Shown one piece after another: positions 11,611 to 22,490 of a stretch of DNA of 64,000 nucleotides. The stretch is taken from the NCBI GenBank assembly GCA_016169945.1, contig JADLSH010000184.1, positions 3,410,001 through 3,474,000 on the forward strand, read 5' to 3'. The position numbers and the translations under genes are program-made. The DNA comes from Trachythela sp. YZ-2020. Taxonomy: Eukaryota; Cnidaria; Anthozoa; Malacalcyonacea; Clavulariidae. The notes beneath the pieces were generated by a model that was given only the letters and a program-made list of their open reading frames with translations, did not search any database and had not been told where the DNA came from. Each line of letters opens with the position of its first letter. The first letter of the stretch is position 1.

Positions 11611-12380
11611 TTGAATCCTAAGATTGAATCATCGAATCCTAATATTGAATCATTGAATCCTAAGAGTGAATCATTGAATCCTAAGATTGAATCATTGAAT
11701 CCTAAGAGTGAATCATTGAATCCTAGGAGTGAATCATCGAATCCTAAGATTGAATCATTGAATCCTAAGAGTGAATCATTGAATCCTAAGAGTGAATAAT
11801 TGAATCCTAAGAGTGAATCATTGAATCCTAATATTGAATCATTGAATCCTAAGAGTGAATCATCGAATCCTAATATTGAATCATTGAATCCTAAGAGTGA
11901 ATCATTAAATCCTAAGAGTGAATCATTGAATCCTAAGAGTGAATCATTGAATCCTAAGAGTGAATCATCGAATCCTAAGATTGAATCATCGAATCCTAAG
12001 AGTGAATCATCGAATCCTAAGATTGAATCATTGAATCCTAAGAGTGAATCATTGAATCCTAAGAGTGAATAATTGAATCCTAAGATTGAATCATTGAATC
12101 TAAAGAAATATCATTGAATCTCTAAGAGGAATCATCATCCTAAAAGAGGAACTGAATCTTCCTAGAGTGAATCATCAGATCTCTAAGAGATTGAATCTTG
12201 AAATCATTGAATCATAATCTCCTAAGATTGAATGAATGAATCCTAAGAGTGAATATAATTGAATAAATTGAAGAATCATTGAATCCATTAATATTGAATT
12301 GAATAATTAAATCATCACATTGAATCCTTGAATTGAATCATTGAATCATGAAATCATGAATCATGAATTCTTGAAATTGA
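11611..12380. repeat. 21-bp minisatellite, regular then decaying
   Basis: The unit TTGAATCCTAAGAGTGAATC plus A repeats about 22 times without length change from 11611 to about 12080. Variants alternate AGT/ATT, AAG/AAT and TTG/TCG at fixed positions. From about 12080 to 12380 the units break up into irregular GAATC/TTGAAT pieces. As 21 is a multiple of three, the array reads as open heptads (SLNPKSE) with stops only where TCA became TAA; I regard that as a by-product. Confidence 0.9.
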
Positions 12381-15300
12381 ATTGTGAATGTCGAAATGTG
12401 TGCTTCATATCAAGCGAGCCAACAACCCATATATAGCGAGCTTGGCTTTAAGCTCTAATAAAGATATAATGGCCCGATGGTAAGCTTGAATGAGATAGTA
12501 GGAAGAGCTCTTCTAAGATCATGAAGGATATATATATATATATATATATTGCCCAAATATCTGATGCATATCATTATGACAACAATACATAATTAATGTG
12601 AATGTTTATGTTAATGATATGCACACTCGCACACACTCTCACACACTCTCACACACTGCACATCTCTCTTCACAAGTCAAGTCTCGCTATTGCCTATCCC
12701 ACTACTAGATTTGAGCTAAGTAAAAGGTGGTGTTGGAGTGTGGCAGAACCTGGGCGGATTTAAAAACGGGCAAAAGATGTAAGCGGATTTGATTTGGTGA
12801 GTTATTTGACTTGCTTAGAGACATGGGGTTATATATACATATTACATATAATTCTGAAGACAACGTAAAATTCATTCCAAAAATTTAAATTGACATAATT
12901 ATAAAAAATAAAATTTATATAAATTCATATACAGTGTTACAGCCATCATCGAACCAGTTCCCCGATTCATGTTTATTGTTTCAATTTGGTCCAATCCAGT
13001 TTCACGTTCTCAACATTTCCAGGCTCCTCAGGCTCTTCTTGGGAAATTGGGTGTTGGTGACCTGCCATTTCTTCACTTGACTATATTTTAGGTAGAACAA
13101 ACTGGAAACTGGAACCAAACTGAAACCGAGTTAACCTGACAAAAAACTCAGCAAAAAAAAAGAAAAACAAAGAAAAAGTAATAAAACGTACTTTTGAATT
13201 TAAATTTAAAAAAAGCAAAATCAAGTTAGTCTACTTGGACGTAATTTTAAATTCTGCATGTTTTTTCATATCAGTCAAATGTATTAATATAATTGATAAT
13301 TATTTGGATTATAATTGCATGTTTAATTGCAATTGAACTAATAAGGTTAACTAATAATTTATAAATTTAATTTTTTAAATTTGTTGATATTTTAACATTA
13401 TTGCTGAATAAGTATTATTCGTACTTTTCACGCACACGTGAAAACAAGCACTTTCTAGAGCAAGTTTACAGTTTTACTAGTCGCATCGAATAGCTTACTC
13501 AGTGGTTAGCTTTAAAATGCGGCGAGTTACGTGTTGGTAAAATATTTTGAAAATAGCTTTTCAACACGGCGAAATTTAAACTGACATAATTATATAATTA
13601 TACTGATGCATAACAAAACATAGAAATTTATGTCGATTTGGAAGCATGAAAATATTCTGTTAAAAATTGAGATTTTTTCATACAGTTTGTTCTCAAGGCT
13701 AATCAATACATTGTTTTTCATTAATAAAATAAATTTTCATATTAAGTTCTAATTTTTGTTTTTTGCAATCAATTTGCCATTTTTGCAGTTTTTGTGAGAT
13801 GATGGATATTTACTAGATTTATAAGTCGACATAATTATTATACAAATCTAATTTATATAAAATGCTATTGTTGCTACTCCGGTATTAGTCATCTTCAGAC
13901 TCTGCTATTTATAACGCATTTTTACTTGAGAGAAAATTTCAAGGAAGGACTCTCAGTCACAGATCAGAAGTATAGTTTAAGAGGAGATTTTTAGTAAATC
14001 GAAGCTTAAGATCAAAAATAATTTGATCCTTTGCGCGAAAATAAAGGAAAAAACTGGCAGATTGCACTTGCGTGTATTCTTGAGTTCGATGAGTTGGCGT
14101 CTAAATTTTTGGGCGAAAACTGCTCATATTTAAAAAGAAATACTTCTGATGAAGTCTTCATAACACTATTAGTATGTCCGAAGTTTGTACAAGGTTTCCA
14201 CAGTGATTAACGAATGAAACAGGTTCTTTCAATCCGTGAAGGAGTGATGTTCTACAACAGGAGACTCCCAGGTATGACAACTTTTCCTACTCTGTTTTTA
14301 CATTATACTATCTTATTTCATATCAAATTTCTTTTAAAAATACAGTATTTGACTAGAATATGTAGCTCTGTTAAACTAGTCACGTCTCTGTAACTTGATG
14401 ATCTATCAGCGTTCATTTACCTTTCGAAAGTATTTTGTTTTGGTTTCTTATCATGGTCTTATGGATTCCATGATTGTTTTATTCATTTTCACATAATATT
14501 TTGTAATAAACCTTAGTTATTTTCTTATATTTACTGAACTATGGTACTCTCAGTACTGTTTATTGAAAATTGACACTTCCTACAAGTGTGATTGAATTAA
14601 TATTTCAATATTCTATAATTGTAATTTCAATAACATTTGGCTCATTGGCTACTGACTTCTACTTAACTAAAAGTCTATAAAAATCCAAATTTCTAGTAAG
14701 ATATGTGTCCTCCAGTTGTAAGCTCAAAAATTCATTAAGTTAAGGTACTCAAGTTTAAAACTACAGATTTTGAAGGAAATCCAAAGGGAGGTCCTCTTGG
14801 ATATTTTTGTATTTTTGACTTCAGGTCTTCTAATTTGTTACCATTTAACAAGAAATGATATATCTTGTCATTTTTGCTCTAAAATAGCAAAATTTATTGT
14901 TACCATTCGAAATAGATGCACATTAGCTTACAACGATCCTAATAGTGGCACTAAAATTGGAAATATAACTGGAAAAAATATTAGCTGAGAAATATTGATA
15001 TTCTTGTCATGTAATATAGATTGATAATTGCAAAATGAGCCTAAAAGGGTTGTGTTGGGTATTCTAATCTGCTAAATATTCTATATAACTATCACGCGCA
15101 GGCTAAACTTCTTGTTAATGTAAGATTTAGATATAATACTTCAAAATTAGTTTGCTTTGAAAAAAATCGAAGGGGTGGTCCTCGGAGGAATTTGCCAATT
15201 TTCATTGGCATTCCTTATTTCTTTGCATGATAATCTATTAAGGTGGCTCAATGCTGTTTTTAATCTAGTGCTAGGAAATGTGTATTTGGACTTCTGAAAA

Positions 15301-16306
15301 TCTGTGAATAAGCATTTTTTATTATGTCAAAAAGTTATCCAACAGTTATCATAGTGTTAGTGCATGTTCGAAATTGAATAGAAGGTTGCTATGGCAACAA
15401 CAATAAGGAGTTGACTATTAATTGATATTTTTACAAAATACCACAATGTCTACAAAACAGTTACACTGTACATGGAAAATTATATAATAATCACCCTTCA
15501 AATTGCAATGTGACCCTGTTTGTTATTATACTACTATTCCGAATAGCAATCTGAGATCATATTAACACAAGAAATTCATGCTTAGCTGTAAAATTGTTTT
15601 CATAGCACCACAGTATGCAGCATACCTATAGGCCTACTGTATACCCACTTTAAAAATTAGACTACTCTGAGATATACACATGCATGCCATGAGTCTATTC
15701 CTGAAAGTCTTTCAGTAATCATTATAGATGAACTTGCTTTTCTTCTTTAGGACAATTAAATCAGCTTAACCCCCACCCCCACACACAGTCCAGATTATAT
15801 TTTGCAGTGCAAATTCACCAATGTGATTCCTGACAGAATTGATTTAAACTGTTTTCCGGGGTGAACCTGCAAGTTGTCTTGCATATTTATCATACTATTA
15901 TTCTCTTTAGGTGTTTGAAATTTCATCCTACTTTCAAGCAAAAGTGATGTGTGAAGAGCTTTATCTATCAACAGTGGTACCACAACTTCTAAGCTGCTAC
16001 AAATTACTCTCTGTTTATATAAAAAATCAGATTGGTAGCCTTGAAGATATTATCTTAGTTTATTGAAAAAGACAATTTCTGTAATAATACTATTTGTTAT
16101 AATAAATATCAGTTGTCAATTACAGTTGTTGAGAGTTAGGTGCAATATGGAATCTCACTTGACCATAAAGATTAACTATTACTAAATGAGGAACTATTGA
16201 TGCATGTTTAGCCAGTGCTTGATTTTGTTAATGAAAAATATCACTTGTGTAAATTGAAATAAACATACAAATTATTATTATTATTATTATTATTAAAGTT
16301 TTCGCC
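12381..16306. other. AT-rich non-coding stretch
   Basis: Contains a (TA)n run at about 12528-12550, a CA/CT-rich run at about 12615-12660 and a (TTA)n run at 16270-16294. A possible small exon (MKQVLSIREGVMFYNRRLP followed by GGTATG) starts near 14214 but has no partner. The 72-codon open frame 14770-14988 looks fortuitous. No gene is supported. Confidence 0.5.
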
Positions 16307-16445
16307 CATACATACATACATACATACATACATACATACATACATACATACATACATACATACATACATACATACATACATACATACATACATACATACA
16401 TACATACATACATACATACATACATACATACATACATACATACAT
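16307..16445. repeat. (CATA)n microsatellite forming the LINE tail
   Basis: About 35 uninterrupted CATA units (TATG on the LINE sense strand) directly follow the LINE 3-prime UTR. Short tandem repeats at the 3-prime end are typical of CR1/L2-group elements. Its overlapping open frames (MYVC repeats) are an artefact of the repeat. Confidence 0.9.
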
Positions 16446-16697
16446 AGTTTAAAATAAAAATAAAACATAGATTACAGTTACTAGGGCTAGAAGTCTACTA
16501 GAAACCGCTAAAGGCTTTTGCTTAAGACTCCTAGTTTAATTATTTACAATTATTTACATTGATGATCAGAACTTAAAGTAATAACAAAGATATATACAAA
16601 TAATAACAAAGATATATACAAAATAGAAAAAGTTATTCCTTGAGAAGACATAATTATGTAATTTACATACAAGAGATAGATGAGGGATATATCAAAT

Positions 16698-18571
16698 CTA
16701 TGTTTCCGAATGCAACAGCAAAAAATAATTTTTTGATTTTTTCTTGAATATGTGATAGGATTTTATAATTTTTAATTCAGACTTTAACTCATTCCAAACA
16801 TTTACACCTTTATTGTAAAGTGAATGTTTGACAAAATTAGTTCTTGAGTATGATTTATGAAGTTTAGATGCGTTCCTTGTATTGTGTTTATGTATTTCGC
16901 TGTTAGTAACATAGTAATTTGTAAAATATTTAGGTAAATTATCCAGATAGTGATATCGAAACATGAATAAACTAGTTAGAAAATCATTAATTTTTTCAAT
17001 GTTCAGAATGTTTGATTTGTTAAATAGTGGTTCAGAGTGCTCAGAATATGATTTGAACATCATTAATCGTATTATTTTCTTTTGGATGTTTATTAATATT
17101 TGTAATCGTTTCTTATATGTATTTCCCCAAATTAAATTTCCGTATATTAAATAAGGATAAACTAAAGCATAATAGACTAGTTTGAGAGTATTAAAATTTG
17201 TGAAATGTCGAATTTTGGATATTATTCCCGTAGATTTTATAACTTTCTTCGTAATTAAGTCAATATGATCATTCCAAGTTAAGTGTTCATCAATAATAAC
17301 ACCAAGGAATGTTGTATTTTTAACTTGCTTAATTGGTTGTCCATTTATAGATATTGTTATATTTTGTTTAACCTTTTTATTTGATGATTTAAATAAAATA
17401 AATTTTGTTTTAGATGCATTCAGTGATAATTTGTTGCTGCTAATCCAATCAGCTATTTTATTTATTTCATCTTGCATGATTAAATTTAATTCTTCTAAAC
17501 AAGAATGACTGTGAAAAATATTTGTGTCATCTGCAAACAATATTTGGAAACTACTGTGCTGCAGTTTTGGATATCATTTATGTATAATAAAAATAAAAGT
17601 GGCCCCAAAATTGAGCCTTGAGGGACACCACTAGTTATTGTCATTGCTTCAGACTTAGTGTCATTATATTTTACAATTTGTTTTCTATTGGCAAGATAGT
17701 TCTCAAACCATTTAAGTGTAACACCTCTAATTCCATAGTATTCCAATTTTTTAAGCAGAATACTATGATCAATAGTATCAAATGCTTTTGACAAGTCAAG
17801 GAAAATACCAATTGTATATTCTCCTTTGTCTATTGATTTTGTTATTTTATCAATAAACTCAATTATAGCGAGTTCAGTTGATCTATTCTTACGAAACCCA
17901 TACTGGTGCTCTGAAAGAATATTATTTTTTTCAACAAAATTGATGAGACGTTTATACATAATTTTCTCTAGTATTTTTGCAAAACAAGTTATAACTGAAA
18001 TTGGTCTGTAGTTTTCAAATCTGTTATCTTCGTTTGACTTATAAATTGGTGTTACTAACGCAATTTTAAGTTCTTGGGGGATATTGCCAGTTAAGAATGT
18101 TTGGTTAAATATTTGTGTAATTGGCTTAGAGATTTCATTTGCCACAAGTTTTATTATTTTTGCACTAAGACCATCATATCCAGGACTTTTAGTTGTGTTT
18201 AGTTTTTCTATTTCATTTCTTACTTCATGTTCTGTAACTGGATCCAAAAATAAGCTGTTAGGGATACTATCTGTAAGGTATTTATCAAATGTTGTATTAT
18301 TGTTATTAATTTTCTTAGCTAGATTTGGTCCTACATTTACAAAATATTCATTAAATTTGTTTGCGATTTGTATTGGATCATCTATAATGCTAGATGATGT
18401 ATTATCAGCAAACTGCTTTGGTAAATTTGTTTTCTTTGTTTTTTTGTTCAAAATATTATTTAATGTTTTCCAAATCATTTTAGCATCATGTTTATATTTT
18501 ATGAATTGTTCATCATAATGCATTTTCTTTGCTGCTTTGATTACGTGGTTCAGCTTATTTTTATATTTTTT
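16698..18571 (-). pseudogene. LINE reverse transcriptase, frameshifted before the FADD box
   Basis: Visible motifs in order: IALVTPIYKS and FENYRPISVI (fingers), HQYGFRKNRSTELAIIEFID, GIFLDLSKAFDTIDHSILLK (first catalytic Asp), TSGVPQGSILGPLLFLLYIND, then a one-base shift into FADDTNIFH (second catalytic pair), LSLNASKTKFILF, TFLGVIIDEHLTWNDHI (thumb) and a C-terminal tail ending at 16698. The frame 18523-17495 and the frame 17540-16698 overlap, locating the shift at about 17540-17560. An in-frame TAA (18574-18572) separates this part from the endonuclease. Confidence 0.9.
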
Positions 18572-19531
18572 TTATGAATTTTGATTTTTCTTACTATTAT
18601 TTAGTAGGTAAGCCTTATATAGCTTGTTTTTTGTTCTCACTGATTTCAAAACACTTTTTGTCATCCAAGGACTTTTACTTTTATCAACAGCGTTTTTAAT
18701 GACTTTTTTTCTAATTGGGAAACTTGTATTATAGGCATTTAAGAATGTTTCTGTGAATTCAGAAAAACTTAGTTCTGGATTTGAGTTATCAGAAAAGACA
18801 TTTGGCCAAGATATTTCATTAATTACACTGTTAAAGTCTCTAGTATTTATTATTTTTGTGTTACATTTTTTTAAATGGATTGTATTGAGGTCACACACAT
18901 GCAATATGGGCAGATGGTCTGAGATGTCACTGAAAATAATTCCATTTACACTTGAGTCTATTTTTTCTATATTATTAGTGAAAATATTATCAATTAGAGT
19001 AGCAGTATGTTCAGTGATCCTGGTTGGTTTGGTTATAATTGGGTAAAAAGAGGAGGTAAAAAGTTGCTCACTAAACCTATTAGCAATATCACAGTTATCT
19101 GATTGAAGTAAATCTATATTGAAATTTCCCATAAGATAACATATTTTGTTTTCTCGATCAATTTTATTCAATAATTCATTCATTGCATTTTCAAATGTTT
19201 CAATTTTGCTATTTGGTGGTCTGTAAATTACTCCAATAATAATATTTTTTCCTACGGTTGTGCATATTTCGATAAAAACACTTTCAATTATATCATCGAT
19301 GTTTGTGGTTAGGTCGTCCCGTTTTTTCTGATTTAATTGCTCTTTAATATATATTCCAACTCCCCCTCCTTTTTTATTTTCCCTATTTATTCCTACAAAG
19401 TCATATCCTTCTAGTCTGTAATATTGTTCACAGTAATTTTTGCCTATTATAGTTATATTTTTGGTTAGTGATTCAGTTAAATATTTAAAACTGTCAAACT
19501 TGTTTCTTATACTTCTTATATTTAGATGCAT
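18572..19531 (-). pseudogene. LINE AP-type endonuclease with damaged active site
   Basis: Begins MHLNIRSIRNKFDSFKYLTE, the usual start of CR1-group endonucleases. The GGVGIYIKE, GVIYRPPNS, TLIDNIFTN and FSDISDHLPI segments are in the expected order; SDH is the conserved C-terminal motif. Two departures stand out: the usual ETW-type motif after the first strand is missing (IIGKNYCEQYYRLEGYDFVG), and the GDFN motif reads GNFN (LMGNFNIDLL), replacing a catalytic Asp. Frame continues upstream to about 19620. Activity is unlikely. Confidence 0.85.
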
Positions 19532-19608
19532 TATAGAAAATACATTATTTGAGTTGAAATGTTTATTAGATTTTGTTAAAAACTCCGTTGGTAAATAATA
19601 GTTGCAGT

Positions 19609-19962
19609 CTATTTCGTTAACGTTGATTTATCAATATTTGCGTTATGTTGGCTGAATGCCACATCATTATTTATCTGGAAAGGATTAAACTTCAATTCAT
19701 TTAGTTTTTCTATATTTTTGTTGTTAAATTGAAATGATAAATTACATTCGAAACAAGTACGGAATATATCATTTTTCTGAGACGAACTTATCGGCGAATC
19801 AGACATATCAATAGTATCAATTGATTTCAGACATTCTTTCACAGCATGAAACCATTTATGACACATGTTGCATTCACAAACATTGTTATGACTTGAGATT
19901 AATTTAGAACACGATGAGCATGTTTTCATCGCATTGTTTACATTTGATTTTTCAGTAGACAT
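19609..19962 (-). pseudogene. Cys/His finger (PHD-like) segment of the LINE
   Basis: MSTEKSNVNNAMKTCSSCSK is followed by Cys and His pairs (CSSC, CECNMCHKWFH, KEC, CFEC), a spacing close to PHD-type fingers found in some CR1/L2-group LINEs. The frame stops at 19611-19609 while the endonuclease frame opens only ~20 nt upstream, so the two may once have been one frame, separated by an indel. A native two-frame arrangement cannot be excluded. Confidence 0.7.
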
Positions 19963-20072
19963 GGTTAGTTGTTAACAAAGATTCAAATTTTATGACTTGT
20001 ATTATATTAGGAAAAAAGTTAGTAAAGATAAAGCTGACAGTAATTAGTAATAGGATATACGATCCAGACTTA

Positions 20073-20216
20073 TCATCCCCTAAATAGAACACCATTGATG
20101 TATAGTTTGTCTCGGACAAGATTAGCTTTTAAATTATTTAGTCTTGCCTTTTTTAATTCTGGGTACAGCCTTTTCCTTTCTAAATATTTGTAAGCATTGT
20201 TTAGTTTGTTGACATT
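20073..20216 (-). pseudogene. C-terminal remnant of LINE ORF1
   Basis: Reads VNKLNNAYKYLERKRLYPEL and ends KLYINGVLFRG before TGA at 20075-20073. The Lys/Arg/Leu-rich helix and the LYINGVL(F/Y)RG ending are what I expect at the C-terminus of a LINE ORF1 coiled-coil protein. The frame closes at about 20217, marking the 5-prime truncation. Confidence 0.55.
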
Positions 20217-21816
20217 CTATGAAAAGGAGCATCAGAACTCAGCAAGATGGGAGGCATGGGAGTACACACTGTATAACAGCTACTTTATATCATTTCCAGG
20301 TGAAATTTTCAAAGCCTACTTTGCTTAGTCAACATAACAGGAAATTTAATAGGAAAATCTAGAGTTCATGGTGCTATGTGATAGTACTTAAAGACAGTTT
20401 AGAACTAATCTCTAAGCAGTGTGCTGCAGATTACCCTGGGTGCCAGTTGTTTTCAGGTTTTTTGACTGCAGATCGAACTTCGTCAAAAGTCAAAACTAAG
20501 TAAACTTTTACAAAGTATTATTTAAACGTTAAACACTAAGGAGTTAAACGAAATTTCCCACATTTCTATTCACTACTTTCATGATATGCAACGTAAACCA
20601 AATTTCCATACATTGGCAGCCCTTTTAGAGCCATATCATTACCCACATATTTCAATGTTTCATGTTTGCCCACAACGAACAGCACTAGAAAAACGCAATT
20701 ACGCATGAATGCGTGATCGCCATTCTTTTGGAACTAGCCGATTAAAAACAACACAGAATATATCCAGTGTCCCTATATTGTAATACTCTTTCTTGTTGAC
20801 ATCCTCAAATTGTATTTACATCAATATTTGCAGTCTTTTACAACTATAAATTCGAAGGCAAACACTCATCCCATACATCTTGTGATTTCCACATTGATTT
20901 CCATAGCAACCGGACAATTACGTAATGTAAAAACAAAAGCCTGGTTACTAAGTTTTGAGCGTTTTTGACAAAAAATACGCGAGTTTCTAAAAAATCCCCT
21001 CTTAATGAGTATGTAAAATATAGATATTGATTTGATTTATGCAGTACATGCCTCTCTTTAGCACTCCACCAATGAAGCGGTTTAAACTTTTTGAAAGAAA
21101 TTATGTTGTTTCGGGCATGGCTACAAAAAAACGGTACCACAGAAAGAGGAGAAACTTGGCCGCTAACCTGGCAACATGTTTACCAAAATATTGAGTGTTG
21201 ACATTTGGGTTACAAAGTCCCAAAAGGAACTAGGAGTCAGCTGGAAAGAATGTACAAAAAGAGTTGCTGAAGAGGATATGCTCTAGAATAACTGAATTGG
21301 ATCAGTTAATGCAGGAAAATACCTTGTTTGAAAAGACTGACAATGCAGAGGTGGAGAAAAAAGAATTTGAAGAAGCTGCAATTCAGGATGTAAGGAGAGT
21401 CGTGATCTTTGGAATCACATGCAGAAAAATAGAAAAAAAAACTTGATGAAAAACTAACGAAGAAAGCGGGAAAAGCAATGGTCATGGAAACTGAATTTGA
21501 AATGAAAAAGCAGGGGATGCAGCCAAAGAAGGAAGAAATGATATGGAAAAGGAGATCTGCAGTGCTTGCATGCATGCATGAATAGTTAAAATATTTATAT
21601 TTAATCATCATGCATAAATAGTTAAGCCATTTTTGTGTTGTTAACTTGACTTGTATATGCACAAGCAGATTCATTAAATATGCATTTGTACATTTTGAAA
21701 GTACTTGCGTTCTTAACTAGCAGATAAATTTCAAATCCCGATCAAATTTAAAATCTAAATCTCCATGGCAATACCAAGCCACAATACGAGAGCATGCAAT
21801 ACTAAAAGCACAGCTG
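20217..21816. other. Non-coding stretch with a degraded coding-like patch
   Basis: The plus strand at about 21180-21590 reads as broken Lys/Glu-rich helical peptide in shifting frames (for example KKEFEEAAIQDVRRV, then KLTKKAGKAMVMETEFEMKK), suggesting a decayed gene or retrocopy I cannot identify. The minus-strand open frame 20844-21140 has no features I recognise. Confidence 0.35.
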
Positions 21817-22143
21817 GGATTGACTCTTACACAAAACGTCATGTACCATAACATATTTAATTGGATGTTGTGTGTAAAATTAATTGAAAAGCAAAAGCAA
21901 ACGTACGATAATTACAGTTTTTAATTGTGGGAAAATGCTTCTAAGCTGAATTCCTAAGCATGTAATGAGTTGGAAGCATGTACATGTATATGAGATGTTG
22001 GAAGCAAGTATTAAATAGGGCGTGGCGTTCTACTAAAGTGATATTGTCTCTTAATATTTTCTATTGCAGTTGGCAATATCGTTGGCCTATTGGCAAATAA
22101 TAAAAAAATAAGCTATAATAACCATGAAAGGGCGAATTTTTAC

Positions 22144-22268
22144 CGTGCCTTTGCCTTTGGATTCACTTTCACCTCTGACTGATGTAATCTCAACCAAAAA
22201 GACACAGAACAAGAAAATCACAAATTTGCAATCCATCTCAAACAATGTGACCGAATGCTTCTCTATTC
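22144..22268 (-). CDS. CTHRC1-like gene A-prime, exon 1 (signal peptide exon)
   Basis: The ATG at 22236 starts 31 codons (MDCKFVIFLFCVFLVEITSV...KGKGT) ending at a phase-0 donor ACG|GTAAAA (22144/22143). The acceptor before the leader is at 22268/22269. The sequence differs from the exon at 338-430 by only a few residues (D to E, K to E). The next matching downstream exon on this strand is the C-terminal exon at 9805-10152, 12 kb away, with no collagen exon seen between. Because all introns in the family are phase 0, a direct splice would stay in frame and give a secreted protein without collagen repeats; this is inference. Confidence 0.7.
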
Positions 22269-22490
22269 CTGCAATTGCAACAAGAAAACAAATGAAATTC
22301 CCGCTTTGAAAAGAAAGCTATAGCAATACTAAAGTCTCAAAGCAGCGAAGAGTTACAAACCTACCTCGATCTTAAAAAGAAATAAGATATAGATTTTTTT
22401 GGTCCACCAAACTTCTTGTTAAACTTCAACCGTTCACTGTCAAACATTGGACTCATCTGACTGACAAACTTGCAAAATCCTGTATATAAC
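22269..22490 (-). promoter_or_regulatory. Promoter, leader exon and leader intron of gene A-prime
   Basis: TATATA at 22488-22483, leader donor TCGAG|GTAGGT at 22365/22364 and acceptor TTGCAG at 22271-22269. The layout equals that upstream of genes A and C; the donor here is closer to consensus than that of gene A. Confidence 0.55.

Larger units (their letters stand above)
16307..20216 (-). mobile_element. CR1/L2-group non-LTR retrotransposon (LINE), nearly complete, inactivated
   Basis: On the minus strand the order is: end of an ORF1-like coiled-coil protein (20216-20073), a Cys/His finger segment (19962-19609), AP-type endonuclease (about 19620-18575), reverse transcriptase (18571-about 17545, then 17540-16698), a 3-prime UTR (16697-16446) and a (TATG)n tail (16445-16307). 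The 5-prime end is cut near 20216, where the frame meets a stop. Breaks: a short frame overlap at about 19611-19630, an in-frame TAA at 18574-18572, and a frame change just before the FADD motif near 17540. Endonuclease residues are also lost (see its entry). The element is dead but otherwise well preserved, suggesting moderate age. Confidence 0.9.

Noticed and set aside
11515..12072. Two open frames of SLNPKSE heptads
   Set aside because: Produced by a 21-bp minisatellite whose length is a multiple of three; no ATG context, no conserved flanks, and stops appear by single changes.
16228..16468. Open frames of repeated MYVC
   Set aside because: They are direct translations of the CATA/TATG microsatellite tail of the LINE.
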